From: Bacteroidota bacterium
GTDB lineage: Bacteria > Bacteroidota > Bacteroidia > AKYH767-A > OLB10
Length of the DNA stretch: 64,000 bases
Reading direction: 5' to 3'
NCBI GenBank assembly: GCA_016699635.1
Contig: CP064983.1
Location: forward strand, 186,001 to 250,000
Shown here: positions 10,629 to 19,912 of the stretch, piece after piece
Numbering within the stretch: position 1 is the first letter of the stretch
Layout: each line of letters begins with the position of its first letter
Program-made: the position numbers and the translations under genes
Notes under the pieces: generated by a model
What the model was told of the DNA's origin: nothing
Database searches by the model: none
The model's input: the letters and a program-made list of their open reading frames with translations, nothing else

Positions 10629-11936
10629 TTAACAAAGTGTTCCATATAAATCAAATGCCTCGGCAGAAGTGATTTTTATATTGGCAAAATCACCAACACG
10701 AACATAATTTTCATTAGCATCCACTAAAACTTCATTATCAACCTCCGGTGAATCGTATTCTGTTCTGCCAATAAAAAAGTTCCCTTCCTTCCTGTCGAAA
10801 AGTGTCTTGAATACATTTCCGACTTTCTTTTGATTGATACTGTCAGAAATATTCTGTTGCACCTGCATCAACTCGTCCAATCTGCGTTGCTTAGTGGCTT
10901 CATCAACATCATCATTCAATGTGTAAGCATGTGTATTCTCTTCGTGTGAATAAGTAAAAACACCTACTCTCTCAAATCGCATTTCTTCAAGAAAACGAAT
11001 TAATGTTTCATGATCCTGCTCTGTCTCACCCGGATAACCCGAAATAAATGTTGTACGAATGGCAATATCCGGAATTTTATTACGCACTGTGTCTAATAAA
11101 GTAATTGTTTTTTCGCGTGTAATTCCTCTACGCATGCTCTTTAACATATTGTCACTTGCATGTTGAAGTGGAATATCCAAGTACTTGCAAATTTTATTTT
11201 CTCTTTGCATTATATCAAGCACATCGAGCGGAAATCCAGAGGGAAATGCATAGTGCAGGCGAATCCATTCAATACCATCAACAGAGCATAACTGCTCCAT
11301 CAGGTTTGCAAGTTTTCTCTCTTTGTAAATGTCTAAACCATAAAAGGTAGAGTCTTGTGCTATAAGCAGTAATTCCTTTGTGCCTTTTGCAGCTAAGTGT
11401 CTTGCTTCATGAACCAACTCTTCAATTGGTTTTGAAATGTGATTGCCTCGCATAAGCGGAATGGCACAGAATGAACAAGGACGGTCGCAACCTTCAGAAA
11501 TTTTCATGTAGGCAAAATGACGAGGTGTTGTAACCAACCGCTCTCCTATTAATTCATGCTTATAATCTGCTCCTAAAGTGTTGAGCAGCAATGGCAAATC
11601 GCGTGTACCAAAAATATTGTCAATACCCTTTATCTCTTTTTCTAAATCGGGTTTGTATCTTTCAGAAAGACATCCGGTGACAATCAATTTTTCAATTTTC
11701 CCTTTCTCCTTCTCTTTTGCGTAATGTAGAATTGTATCTATTGACTCCTGTTTTGCATTATCAATAAATCCACAGGTATTTATAATTACAATTTCTGATT
11801 GTCTTTTCGATTCATGTTCTACCTCTATTTCATTGGCACGCAACTGACCCATCAACACTTCGGAGTCAACAACGTTTTTGCTACAACCTAACGTAACAAC
11901 ATTAACTTTTAACTGTTTGGATGTTTTTGTTCTCAT
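10629..11936 (-). CDS. rimO: Ribosomal protein S12 methylthiotransferase RimO
   Basis: Radical-SAM enzyme that methylthiolates the conserved aspartate of ribosomal protein S12. The N-terminal MTTase domain has its three cluster cysteines in TLGCSKN, NTCGFID and VTGCLSER. The radical-SAM cluster motif is CDRPCSFC (about residues 145-152). A TRAM domain ends the protein. The TLGCSKN start, the IPLQHASDNMLKSMRRG block and the 435-residue length favour RimO over MiaB. It lies 3 bp downstream of a small secreted protein and is probably cotranscribed with it. Confidence 0.95.
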   Translation of the reverse strand: MRTKTSKQLKVNVVTLGCSKNVVDSEVLMGQLRANEIEVEHESKRQSEIVIINTCGFIDNAKQESIDTILHYAKEKEKGKIEKLIVTGCLSERYKPDLEKEIKGIDNIFGTRDLPLLLNTLGADYKHELIGERLVTTPRHFAYMKISEGCDRPCSFCAIPLMRGNHISKPIEELVHEARHLAAKGTKELLLIAQDSTFYGLDIYKERKLANLMEQLCSVDGIEWIRLHYAFPSGFPLDVLDIMQRENKICKYLDIPLQHASDNMLKSMRRGITREKTITLLDTVRNKIPDIAIRTTFISGYPGETEQDHETLIRFLEEMRFERVGVFTYSHEENTHAYTLNDDVDEATKQRRLDELMQVQQNISDSINQKKVGNVFKTLFDRKEGNFFIGRTEYDSPEVDNEVLVDANENYVRVGDFANIKITSAEAFDLYGTLC

Positions 11937-11939
11937 AGA

Positions 11940-12443
11940 CTAAAATGTTTTTTTAAAATCAGATTCCGGATAATTGATTTTAACCACATCATCATTAATC
12001 AGTGTATTGAGAAAATCTATCAGCCTTGCATAACTTCTCACATAGGCATTTGAAGCTTTGCTGAAATGCTGTTTCAACCCTGTTCTTATTTCAAGCTCAA
12101 TTACTCTCGGAAAATGATCGGATGCGATATAACCGAAGTTTGCATAATCATCAAAATATTCTTTCTGCAGCGAGTCAACAGGGAAATCTTTCAAAAAGTT
12201 TCTTATTGCTTTCTTTTGTTTTGATTTCAATTTCTTTGCTATATATACTACACGCGATTTTCCATAATCAGAAACACCACTGATTTTCATGCTGTCATCC
12301 TTTAACAAATATTCATAAGAGGTAAACTGCAGGTTTCTGTTATCAGAAACTTTTATACGGAAAGATTTGTCAATGCGCTGTGCCTGACTGCTTATACTAA
12401 ACAAAACAAATACAGCAAGTAATAATTTAAAGTGAGGGTGCAT
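11940..12443 (-). CDS. Secreted protein of unknown function
   Basis: 167 residues with a signal peptide (MHPHFKLLLAVFVLFSISSQAQ, cleavage near residue 21). The mature part alternates charged and hydrophobic residues and ends with LNTLINDDVVKINYPESDFK. I recognise no domain. It is first in a two-gene operon with rimO and is preceded by the best-spaced promoter on this strand. Confidence 0.75.
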   Translation of the reverse strand: MHPHFKLLLAVFVLFSISSQAQRIDKSFRIKVSDNRNLQFTSYEYLLKDDSMKISGVSDYGKSRVVYIAKKLKSKQKKAIRNFLKDFPVDSLQKEYFDDYANFGYIASDHFPRVIELEIRTGLKQHFSKASNAYVRSYARLIDFLNTLINDDVVKINYPESDFKKTF

Positions 12444-12475
12444 GAAATAATGATATTGAGTTCTTTATACCGGTG

Positions 12476-12506
12476 CAAAGTTATCAATTCTGCACTTGCA
12501 TAGCAA
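12476..12506 (-). promoter_or_regulatory. Bacteroidota promoter (TTG, 20 nt, TAACTTTG) for the rimO operon
   Basis: On the minus strand TTG (12506-12504) is followed after 20 nt by TAACTTTG (12483-12476), matching the phylum consensus TTG-N17-23-TAnnTTTG. The expected transcript start leaves a leader of about 25 nt before the ATG at 12443. Confidence 0.6.
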
Positions 12507-12658
12507 TGAAACTACTATTTAACCTTTGCACTATGAAAATTGCATAAAATAAAAAAAGGATTGAAAAATACTACTCCGAAAAAAAATATTTTTTTTTAAC
12601 TACTTCGTATAATTTGGTTCATTACTTTTAGCATTCAATTTTGAGAACCTTTACCAGT

Positions 12659-13416
12659 ATGTCTTTCCGAAATATTTTACTTGCTGCTGCAATTGTATTT
12701 ACATCATGCAAACAAAATGCACACTTAGTAAAAACAGAAACCACTACCTACCCTCTTAATAAACCGGGCTTTACTGAAGTTGATTCCTCAATCTTAAACT
12801 CTTACTCATCTTACAAACACACTATTGACTCCATAATGGATCGTGTGATTATTGTGAGTGAAATGAGCATGCAGAAAAAAACCCCCGAAGGTTTACTTGG
12901 CAATTTCACTTCTGATGCAGCATTAAAACAAGTAGAAAACGATTTCCATGCTAAAGACTTTTCTAAAATAGATTTCTGCTTTTTGAATAATGGAGGCTTG
13001 CGTGCTGCATTGCCAAAAGGAGATATTACAATTGGCAACATCTACTCACTAATGCCTTTTGAAAATGAAATGGTTTTGCTTACATTAAATGGTGCAACAA
13101 CTTTAAAACTTATCAATTTTATTGCTGCTAAAGGTGGTATGCCTGTTTCAGGATTAACAATGCGCGTACATGAATCAACCGTAACCGAAGCTAAAATTCA
13201 AGGAATGCCATTCGACAGTACAAAAAGTTATGTTGTGGCTACATCAGATTATCTTGCCAATGGTGGTGACAATCTTTCTTTTTAGCTGATGCTGAAAAGA
13301 AAGTCTCTACCGGATTAAAACTTCGCGACCTGCTAATTCAATATCTGGAAGAAAAAAATAAACGAGGAGAAAAATTATCTGCTAAAATTGAAGGGAGGAT
13401 TATTTATGACAAATAG
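12659..13416 (+). CDS. Lipoprotein with 5'-nucleotidase C-terminal (substrate-binding) domain (one frameshift)
   Basis: This holds only the C-terminal, substrate-recognition half of UshA-type 5'-nucleotidases: NNGGLRAALPKGDITIGNIY, MPFENEMVLLTLNG and YVVATSDYLANGGDN are family motifs. The start is ATG 12659, giving a lipoprotein signal with lipobox FTSC. The frame breaks in a T-run at 13279-13283; the corrected end reads LRDLLIQYLEEKN and stops at 13416, overlapping the next gene by 11 bp. The catalytic metallophosphatase half is that next gene, so the two probably work as one enzyme despite the reversed order. Confidence 0.85.
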
Positions 13417-14341
13417 AAGAGACTTTTTAAGAACATTTGCAGTGGGCGCTGCCGGACTCAGTCTCACAGGATTACCACTTGAGGCTTTGGCTAAAAGAAG
13501 AGTTACTAAGATAACTATACTCCATACCAATGATGTTCACAGCCACATAGACCCATTTCCGGCTAACGATCCAAAATATCCGGGACTTGGCGGAGTAGCA
13601 CAACGTGCTGCTATTATTAATGATATCAGAAATAAAGAACGCAATGTACTTCTTCTTGATGCCGGTGATATTTTTCAGGGCACACCTTACTTTAATTTAT
13701 TTGGTGGCGAGGTAGAATTAAAATTAATGTCGCAACTTGGATATGATGCCGGTACTATTGGCAATCACGACTTTGACAATGGTGTTGACGGTCTATCAAG
13801 TCAGTTGAAACATGCCAATTTCCCTCTGATAATTTGTAATTACGATTTCAAAGGCACTTCAATGGAGGGCAAAACAATACCATATAAAATTTTTGAAAAA
13901 GAAGATGTACGTATTGGAGTTTTCGGACTTGGCATTGAACTGGAAGGCTTGGTTGACAAGAAAATGTATGGTGAAACAAAATATCTTGACCCCTTGGAAA
14001 AAGCAGCAGAAACTGCGCATCATTTAAAATTCAATGAGAAGTGCGATTTAATTATTTGTCTCTCACATTTAGGCTATAGATATCCAAACAAAAAGGTAAG
14101 TGATGATGTTCTTGCAAAGAAATCGCTCAACATAGATTTAATAATTGGTGGTCACACACATACATTCATAGACAAACCCTTTGTGTATAAAAATCGCGAC
14201 AATAAAGATGTTTTAGTGGCTCAGGTAGGTTGGGCAAGAATAAAATTAGGGAGAATAGATTTTTTTGTTGATAAAAAAATGCGTAAATTGACAGCCGACA
14301 GTACCACGTTAAAAGTTTTGAATTATGCAAGAGCAATTTAA
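13406..14341 (+). CDS. Tat-exported metallophosphatase (5'-nucleotidase N-terminal domain)
   Basis: Calcineurin-like phosphoesterase half of a 5'-nucleotidase/UDP-sugar hydrolase. Metal-binding motifs are all visible: LHTNDVHSH, LDAGDIFQGTP, GNHDFDNG, LSHLGYR and IGGHTHTF. The start ATG 13406 gives a twin-arginine signal (NRRDFLRTFAVGAAG), implying folded export with metals loaded. An earlier in-frame TTG at 13388 is less likely because it would lie inside the upstream gene. It lacks the C-terminal nucleotide-recognition domain, which is encoded by the overlapping upstream gene. Confidence 0.9.
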   Translation: MTNRRDFLRTFAVGAAGLSLTGLPLEALAKRRVTKITILHTNDVHSHIDPFPANDPKYPGLGGVAQRAAIINDIRNKERNVLLLDAGDIFQGTPYFNLFGGEVELKLMSQLGYDAGTIGNHDFDNGVDGLSSQLKHANFPLIICNYDFKGTSMEGKTIPYKIFEKEDVRIGVFGLGIELEGLVDKKMYGETKYLDPLEKAAETAHHLKFNEKCDLIICLSHLGYRYPNKKVSDDVLAKKSLNIDLIIGGHTHTFIDKPFVYKNRDNKDVLVAQVGWARIKLGRIDFFVDKKMRKLTADSTTLKVLNYARAI

Positions 14342-14501
14342 TTTTTTTCAAGAATATTCAAAGCATATTTGCACCTCGATTAAAAAACGAGAACCACCAA
14401 AAAATAATTTTTGAATTTTATCTTACAATTGAAAATTTACTTCTATCTTTAAAAACCAAATTTTACCTCAAACCAATACTTAACTTTTAAAATTACGATT
14501 A

Positions 14502-15950
14502 GTGTTGAAACAGACAGAGAAAAATGTTGAAAAAGTGTGGGAAAATTGTTTGAAGCTTATACGCGACAATGTAAGCCCACAAAATTTTAAAACATGGTTT
14601 GAACCCATCAAACCGGTTAAATTAGAAAAGCATGTACTGACTATAGAAGTACCAAGCCAGTTTGTATATGAATGGCTCGAAGAGCATTATATACAACTGT
14701 TGCGCAAGAGCATTAAAAAAGAATTAGGTGCTGAAGGTCGCTTGGAGTACTCTATTCTGATGGAGAATAACATGAACAGCTCAAAACCTTATGCAGTGAA
14801 AAGTCCTGCTAAAGGGACAGGCAACTTAAAGAATCCACAGGTAGCAATGCCGGTTAGCTTAAACACAGCTATAAAAAATCCATTCATTGTTCCGGGACTA
14901 AAAAAGATTGATGTTGACTCACAACTGAATCCAAACTATTCTTTCGACAACTTTATTGAAGGTGATTGCAACCGTCTTGCAAGATCTGCAGGTTATGCAG
15001 TTGCCAACAAACCCGGTGGTACTTCCTTTAATCCATTATTATTATATGGTGGAACAGGATTAGGAAAAACACATCTTGCTCATGCCATCGGTATTGAAAT
15101 AAAAAATAATTTCCAGAATAAGACTGTACTTTATGTTCCTGCCGACAGGTTTATGAATCAGTTTGTGGATGCAGTTAAAAACAATTCACCAAACGACTTT
15201 GTACATTTTTATCAGATGATGGATGTTTTAATTATTGACGACATTCATTTCCTTGCAGGCAAAGAAAGAACACAAGATGTATTCTTCCACATCTTTAATC
15301 ACCTGCATCAGAATAACAAACAGATAATTCTTACATCTGATAAAGCACCTGTTGACTTACAGGGAATAGAACAACGTTTACTATCACGTTTTAAATGGGG
15401 TTTATCTGCTGACTTGCAGTCGCCAGATTTAGAAACACGCATTGCCATCCTGAAAAGGAAAATGTATAATGACGGAATTGAATTGCCAACTGAAATTGTT
15501 GAATACATTGCTTATAGTATTACTACAAACATCAGAGAACTTGAAGGGGCACTCATTTCTATCATTGCACAGACATCATTAAATAAAAAGCCTATCACTC
15601 TCGAACTTGCCAAACAAATGATTGACAAGTTTGTGAAAAATACTGTGCATGAAATTTCCATTGACTATATTCAAAAAATAGTTTGTGATTATTTTGAACT
15701 GCCTTTAGAAACATTAAAGTCAAAAACACGCAAGCGTGAAGTAGTACAGGCACGTCAGTTAGCAATGTATTTTTCTAAGAGTCTGACAAAATCATCGCTT
15801 TCAGCAATTGGCGCACATTGTGGTGGCAAAGACCATGCAACAGTTCTACATGCCTGCCGTACAGTCAACAACCTGATGGAGACTGATAAAAAATTCAAAG
15901 GCTATATTAGCGATCTGCAAAAGCGAATAAATCTTAATCACAAAAATTAA
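14502..15950 (+). CDS. dnaA: Chromosomal replication initiator DnaA
   Basis: Binds and melts the replication origin. Domain I spans about residues 1-80 (VWENCLKLIRDNVSPQNFKT). A linker is followed by the AAA+ domain with Walker A GGTGLGKTH (about residue 185), Walker B LIIDDIHFLAGK and arginine-finger region. Domain IV ends with the DNA-binding signature GGKDHATVLHACRTV. The start is GTG 14502. No dnaN follows and I see no cluster of DnaA boxes nearby, which is common in Bacteroidota. A phosphatase gene starts 1 bp after the stop. Confidence 0.98.
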   Translation: MLKQTEKNVEKVWENCLKLIRDNVSPQNFKTWFEPIKPVKLEKHVLTIEVPSQFVYEWLEEHYIQLLRKSIKKELGAEGRLEYSILMENNMNSSKPYAVKSPAKGTGNLKNPQVAMPVSLNTAIKNPFIVPGLKKIDVDSQLNPNYSFDNFIEGDCNRLARSAGYAVANKPGGTSFNPLLLYGGTGLGKTHLAHAIGIEIKNNFQNKTVLYVPADRFMNQFVDAVKNNSPNDFVHFYQMMDVLIIDDIHFLAGKERTQDVFFHIFNHLHQNNKQIILTSDKAPVDLQGIEQRLLSRFKWGLSADLQSPDLETRIAILKRKMYNDGIELPTEIVEYIAYSITTNIRELEGALISIIAQTSLNKKPITLELAKQMIDKFVKNTVHEISIDYIQKIVCDYFELPLETLKSKTRKREVVQARQLAMYFSKSLTKSSLSAIGAHCGGKDHATVLHACRTVNNLMETDKKFKGYISDLQKRINLNHKN

Positions 15951-15951
15951 G

Positions 15952-16425
15952 GTGAAAATTCTGATGGTTTGCCTCGGCAACATCTGCCGCTCACCACTTG
16001 CCGAAGGCATAATGCAACATAAACTCAATCAGGCAGGTATTGCTGCACAGGTTGATTCGGCAGGTTTGATAAACTATCATACAGGAGAATTACCTGATAA
16101 ACGCTCAATAGCAGTTGCTGCCAAATATGGCATTGACCTTACTGCTCAAAGGGCACGTAGTTTTAGCAAAGATGACATTAAAAATTTTGATTACATCTTT
16201 GCAATGGATAACAAAAACTTCGAAAACCTGATGGAATATGCTAATAATGCAGCAGAGGCAAAACGCATTCATCTTATATTAGACTATGCAGGTCTGGGCA
16301 AAAAGACTGTTCCCGATCCCTACTATGGCGATCAAAGTGATTTTGAGCATGTATTTAGCTTACTTGACGATGCTTGTCAACGCATTTTGAAAAAGTTTGC
16401 TTATGCTCAATCCGCACTTGTCTGA
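15952..16425 (+). CDS. Low-molecular-weight protein-tyrosine phosphatase
   Basis: Cytoplasmic phosphatase with the P-loop CLGNICRS (C-x5-R) at residues 7-14 and the catalytic-aspartate loop VPDPYYG near residue 123. The start is GTG 15952, 1 bp after the dnaA stop, so it is probably cotranscribed. 157 residues, standard. Substrates are unknown; in other bacteria such enzymes act on tyrosine kinases of polysaccharide export or on phosphoarginine. Confidence 0.92.
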   Translation: MKILMVCLGNICRSPLAEGIMQHKLNQAGIAAQVDSAGLINYHTGELPDKRSIAVAAKYGIDLTAQRARSFSKDDIKNFDYIFAMDNKNFENLMEYANNAAEAKRIHLILDYAGLGKKTVPDPYYGDQSDFEHVFSLLDDACQRILKKFAYAQSALV

Positions 16426-17136
16426 CAAAAAACAAAAGGAATTTTATACCTTATTCCTACTGCAATTGGCAGTATGCAGGCAATAGATTATTTGCCACAA
16501 ACTGTAATTGAAATAATTCATTCATTGGATGAGTTTATAGTAGAGAATTCAAAATCTGCAAGACAGTTTCTTAAACATTGTCACATCCCAACACCACAAC
16601 AGCAGCTCACCATTCATGAACTCAATAAACATGAAGGCAATGTTTTTGAAGCATCGTTTTTCAGCAATCTGCTTTCCGGAAAAAATGTTGGCCTGCTTAG
16701 CGAAGCAGGCTGCCCTGCTGTTGCCGACCCGGGTGCATTAATTGTTGCCGAAGCACATAAACTACAAATAAAAGTAGTTCCGCTTACAGGTCCATCATCT
16801 ATACTTTTAGCATTAATGGCTTCAGGACTCAATGGGCAACAGTTTGCTTTTAATGGCTATCTGCCAAAAGAAAAAACAGAACGTTTTGCTGCAATAAAAA
16901 AAGCAGAGAAAGATTCTGCACAACGCAGACAAACACAAATCTTTATTGAAACACCCTATCGCAACAATGCCTTGTTTGATGATTTACTAAATAATCTGCA
17001 ACCTTCAACGCGTCTTTGCATTGCCTCTGCACTGCAGTGTGAAAATGAAATGATTAAAACACAGCGAATTTCTGACTGGAAAAAACAAAGACAGGAGTTA
17101 AACAAACACCCTGTAGTTTGGCTATTTTTGGCTTAA
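16418..17136 (+). CDS. Tetrapyrrole-methylase-fold SAM methyltransferase, RsmI-like (start region damaged)
   Basis: Resembles the short RsmI paralogs of Bacteroidota: LLSEAGCPAVADPGALIVAEAH and LTGPSSILLALMASG are the RsmI SAM-binding blocks. The first ATG in frame (16474) would drop the conserved strand GILYLIPTAIGS, which is encoded just upstream (16438-16473) with no start codon. A TTG at 16418 (LSDKKQK) lies one frame off across an A-rich stretch (16427-16437), so a lost base is likely and the real start is probably 16418, overlapping the phosphatase stop. Function may be rRNA 2'-O-methylation, unproven for this subgroup. Confidence 0.8.
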
Positions 17137-17146
17137 TATTTATTGA

Positions 17147-17818
17147 ATGGTTGCGCTGCTGAATTTTCTACTCATTACCATAATATCATGCTTTGTAGTG
17201 TCATTGATTTTACTCATGGTAAGTCCACGCATCCCTGTTTTTTTTAGTTATATTGCCATTGCACTGCATATAATTTTCATTACGCTGTATTTGATTTATA
17301 GAAATTCAGTCCATGAAGAAAGAGTAGTCATGCTGTTTGCTGCAATAATTTGTAGTGGCATCATACCGTTTACGCTCATTGTCAGACGAAATTTTCCGCT
17401 AATATTAAAATTATACTTTGGTCTTTTTATGCTGAGTTTACCACTGTTTATCATAGCACCATCTAAAATGCTCACTATTCTGAGTATGGGCTATCTGAAC
17501 ACAGAAAATGCACATGAAATGCACCTTGACAAGAACTATTACCTCTCTAAAGAGCAAGGCTTAATTAAACAAAAAGATAATGAAGCTACCTATAAAGTTG
17601 TAAAAAGAATGGGCATCTTTAATAAAACCCTTGTGCGCAATATTTTTATTGGTTTTGTGCCCGATTCTGCAAAAAATTTTATTTTTAGACGAAAAATCGG
17701 AATTCGCCTCCGTGCTTACATGCACGGTAAAACAGAAATTGATAGTTTAGATATAACAACAAAAACCGTAGCATCACGCGACACCATATTAAAAATCATT
17801 AAAACTCAAGATAAATGA
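17147..17818 (+). CDS. Membrane protein of unknown function
   Basis: 223 residues with four predicted membrane helices in the first 125 residues (for example FLLITIISCFVVSLILLMV) followed by a soluble, lysine-rich C-terminal part. I recognise no family. It lies 10 bp after the RsmI-like gene and overlaps the next gene's start by 4 bp (ATGA), so it is in the same operon. Confidence 0.7.
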   Translation: MVALLNFLLITIISCFVVSLILLMVSPRIPVFFSYIAIALHIIFITLYLIYRNSVHEERVVMLFAAIICSGIIPFTLIVRRNFPLILKLYFGLFMLSLPLFIIAPSKMLTILSMGYLNTENAHEMHLDKNYYLSKEQGLIKQKDNEATYKVVKRMGIFNKTLVRNIFIGFVPDSAKNFIFRRKIGIRLRAYMHGKTEIDSLDITTKTVASRDTILKIIKTQDK

Positions 17819-18780
17819 CACGATTCTATTTATCAGTACTTGCAATATTCTCAGTACTGACAACATCTGCACAACAAATGTCAACAGATATTTTTCTGAC
17901 AAACTTTGGCATGAACCGCGAAGGGCAATATTTTTTTACAGCTCCGCAGAACATTACACATCGTCCGGGCTACGACAATCAGCCCTCGTTCTCTAAAGAC
18001 GGCAGTAAAGTTTATTATGTAGCCTATTACGATACTTTGCAGAGCGACATCTATGTTTATAGTCTTGAAGATAGCACAAACACAAGGCTGACAGAAACTC
18101 CTGAAAGTGAATTTTCTCCTCGGGTTACTGCTGATGATTTAGGATTTACTATTGTGAGAGTTGATGCAGATAAAGGTCAGCGGTTTTATAAAGTGCTGAT
18201 GGATGGCACAAATGAGTTTCAACTTCTTGGTGTATCTGATTCTGTTGCCTATTACTGCATTGCAAATGACAGCACCTATGCTGTTGCAGACTTAAACAAC
18301 AATGTAATGGAATTAAATATTTACGAAATGCCGAGTGAACAATTTATTCCATTGGCAAAAAATATTGGTCGTTGTATTGCAGCCATTCCAGACGGTGATA
18401 ATGAAATAAGTTATGTTGACAAAGCAGACACCAATGGCTATATGCTGATGTCATTTTCAATTAACACAGGATTGATTGGAAGTGTATGCCAACTTAAAAA
18501 AGGTGTTGAAGATTATGTATGGACAAAAGATGGTAAACTACTTATTGGTTACGAAGGAAAATTATTGATGTTCGACAGAAACAAGCCTGATAATGGATGG
18601 ACTGAGCTAGCAGACTTCAGTAAATCTGTTGGAAATTTTTACAGAATTGCAATCAGCCAACAAGGAACTCAACTTGCATTGGTTGCCTATACTAAGGAAG
18701 ATAAAAAACAGGATGATGCTAAAGATGATTCCGGCAAAAAAGACGACAAGAAAAAACGCAAAAAGAAGAAAGATGAATAA
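17815..18780 (+). CDS. Secreted TolB/PD40-type beta-propeller protein
   Basis: Signal peptide (about residues 1-19, ending TSAQQ) followed by WD40-like PD40 repeats: NQPSFSKDGSKVYYVAYYD, ESEFSPRVTADD and similar blocks, as in TolB and related periplasmic propellers. The last 30 residues are almost only Lys and Asp (KKDDKKKRKKKKDE), an unusual charged tail. 321 residues gives perhaps five blades. It is translationally coupled to the upstream membrane protein; a shared envelope role is inference. Confidence 0.8.
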   Translation: MTRFYLSVLAIFSVLTTSAQQMSTDIFLTNFGMNREGQYFFTAPQNITHRPGYDNQPSFSKDGSKVYYVAYYDTLQSDIYVYSLEDSTNTRLTETPESEFSPRVTADDLGFTIVRVDADKGQRFYKVLMDGTNEFQLLGVSDSVAYYCIANDSTYAVADLNNNVMELNIYEMPSEQFIPLAKNIGRCIAAIPDGDNEISYVDKADTNGYMLMSFSINTGLIGSVCQLKKGVEDYVWTKDGKLLIGYEGKLLMFDRNKPDNGWTELADFSKSVGNFYRIAISQQGTQLALVAYTKEDKKQDDAKDDSGKKDDKKKRKKKKDE

Positions 18781-18869
18781 AACAGTATTCGTTGCTGAAT
18801 ATAATTAGCACTTAACTCCTAATTCTTTCTGGACGTAAGTACTTCTATAACAAAAACTAACCTTCTCTC

Positions 18870-19911
18870 ATGCAAACTGATTATATCATAGTAGGAAATG
18901 GTTTAGCAGGTAGTTTGCTTGCCTGGCATCTTTTATTGCAAGAAAAAAATGTAGTTATTATTGATGAGTTCAACAACACTGTTGCATCACAGGTTTCAGC
19001 AGGAATTTTTTTGCCGATTACTGGAAGACGCATTGTAAGGACATGGATGGCTGACGAGCTTCTTGCTGAAGTAAAAACCATCTTCACGCAATTAGGAAAA
19101 TTAATCGGTGAAACATATTTATATGAAATGCCTGTAGTTGAAATTCCGGCTTCTGTTAAAGAGTGGAATGAATGGCAACAGCGTGCATCAAGTCCTGACA
19201 TCAGCAAATACATCAGCCGGTTTTTAGCACCTAATTCAATAGAATCTGTTCATTGCCCATTTGGAGCAATAGAATTAAAAAACAGCGGCTATGTAAACAT
19301 TTCTAAATGTGTTACCTTTTTAAGGAAACTTTATTTAGATATGGAAATTATCATTGAAGGAAAATTCAACTTTGATGATTTACAGTATTCCGATAAAATA
19401 GTTTATAAAGATATTGTGGCCGATAAAATTATTTTCTGTGAAGGTGCTGCCGGTATAAACAATCCATTTTTTAATTATCTGCCCTTTCAACTCTCCAAAG
19501 GTGAAATTCTGACAATACGTTGTAATACACTTTCAGAAGAGCAGATTTTTAATCATGGTATTTTTATTCTGCCAATAGGGAATCAGCTATTCAGAGTGGG
19601 TTCAACTTACGAATGGAATGATTTAACAACAAACACAACAGAAAGTGCCAGAAATAATCTATCTGAAAAGTTGCAGACAGTATTAAAGTCCGATTTTGAA
19701 ATTGTTGATCAGAAAGCAGGCATCAGACCAAGTGTAAAAGAGAGAAGACCTTTTATAGGCATACATCCAAAACATAAAAACATTGGAATATTTAATGGGC
19801 TGGGCACTAAAGGTGTGATGCTTGCTCCTTATTTTGCAAAACATTTTGCCTGGCATCTTGCACATCAAAAAACCGTTAATGGCCGATGTGGATATAGCTC
19901 GTTTTTCTTAA
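18870..19911 (+). CDS. FAD-dependent oxidoreductase (DAO family), frameshift at the C-terminus
   Basis: The Rossmann start DYIIVGNGLAGSLLAWHLL is followed by a late FAD-binding block (GIRPSVKERRPFIG, IFNGLGTKGVMLAPYFA). Related to glycine oxidase/D-amino-acid oxidases; the substrate is unknown. The frame shifts in an A-run at 19867-19872. Read through, the protein ends PLMADVDIARFS with TAA at 19909-19911, the normal family ending, 1 bp before the convergent proline dehydrogenase stop. Without correction the frame runs 65 bp into that gene, which is why I place the end at 19911. Confidence 0.85.
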
Positions 19912-19912
19912 A

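Noticed and set aside
14342..14501. Replication origin next to dnaA
   Set aside because: No cluster of TTATNCACA boxes is visible; single TTATCCACA matches near 23430 and 33807 are in coding sequence and isolated.
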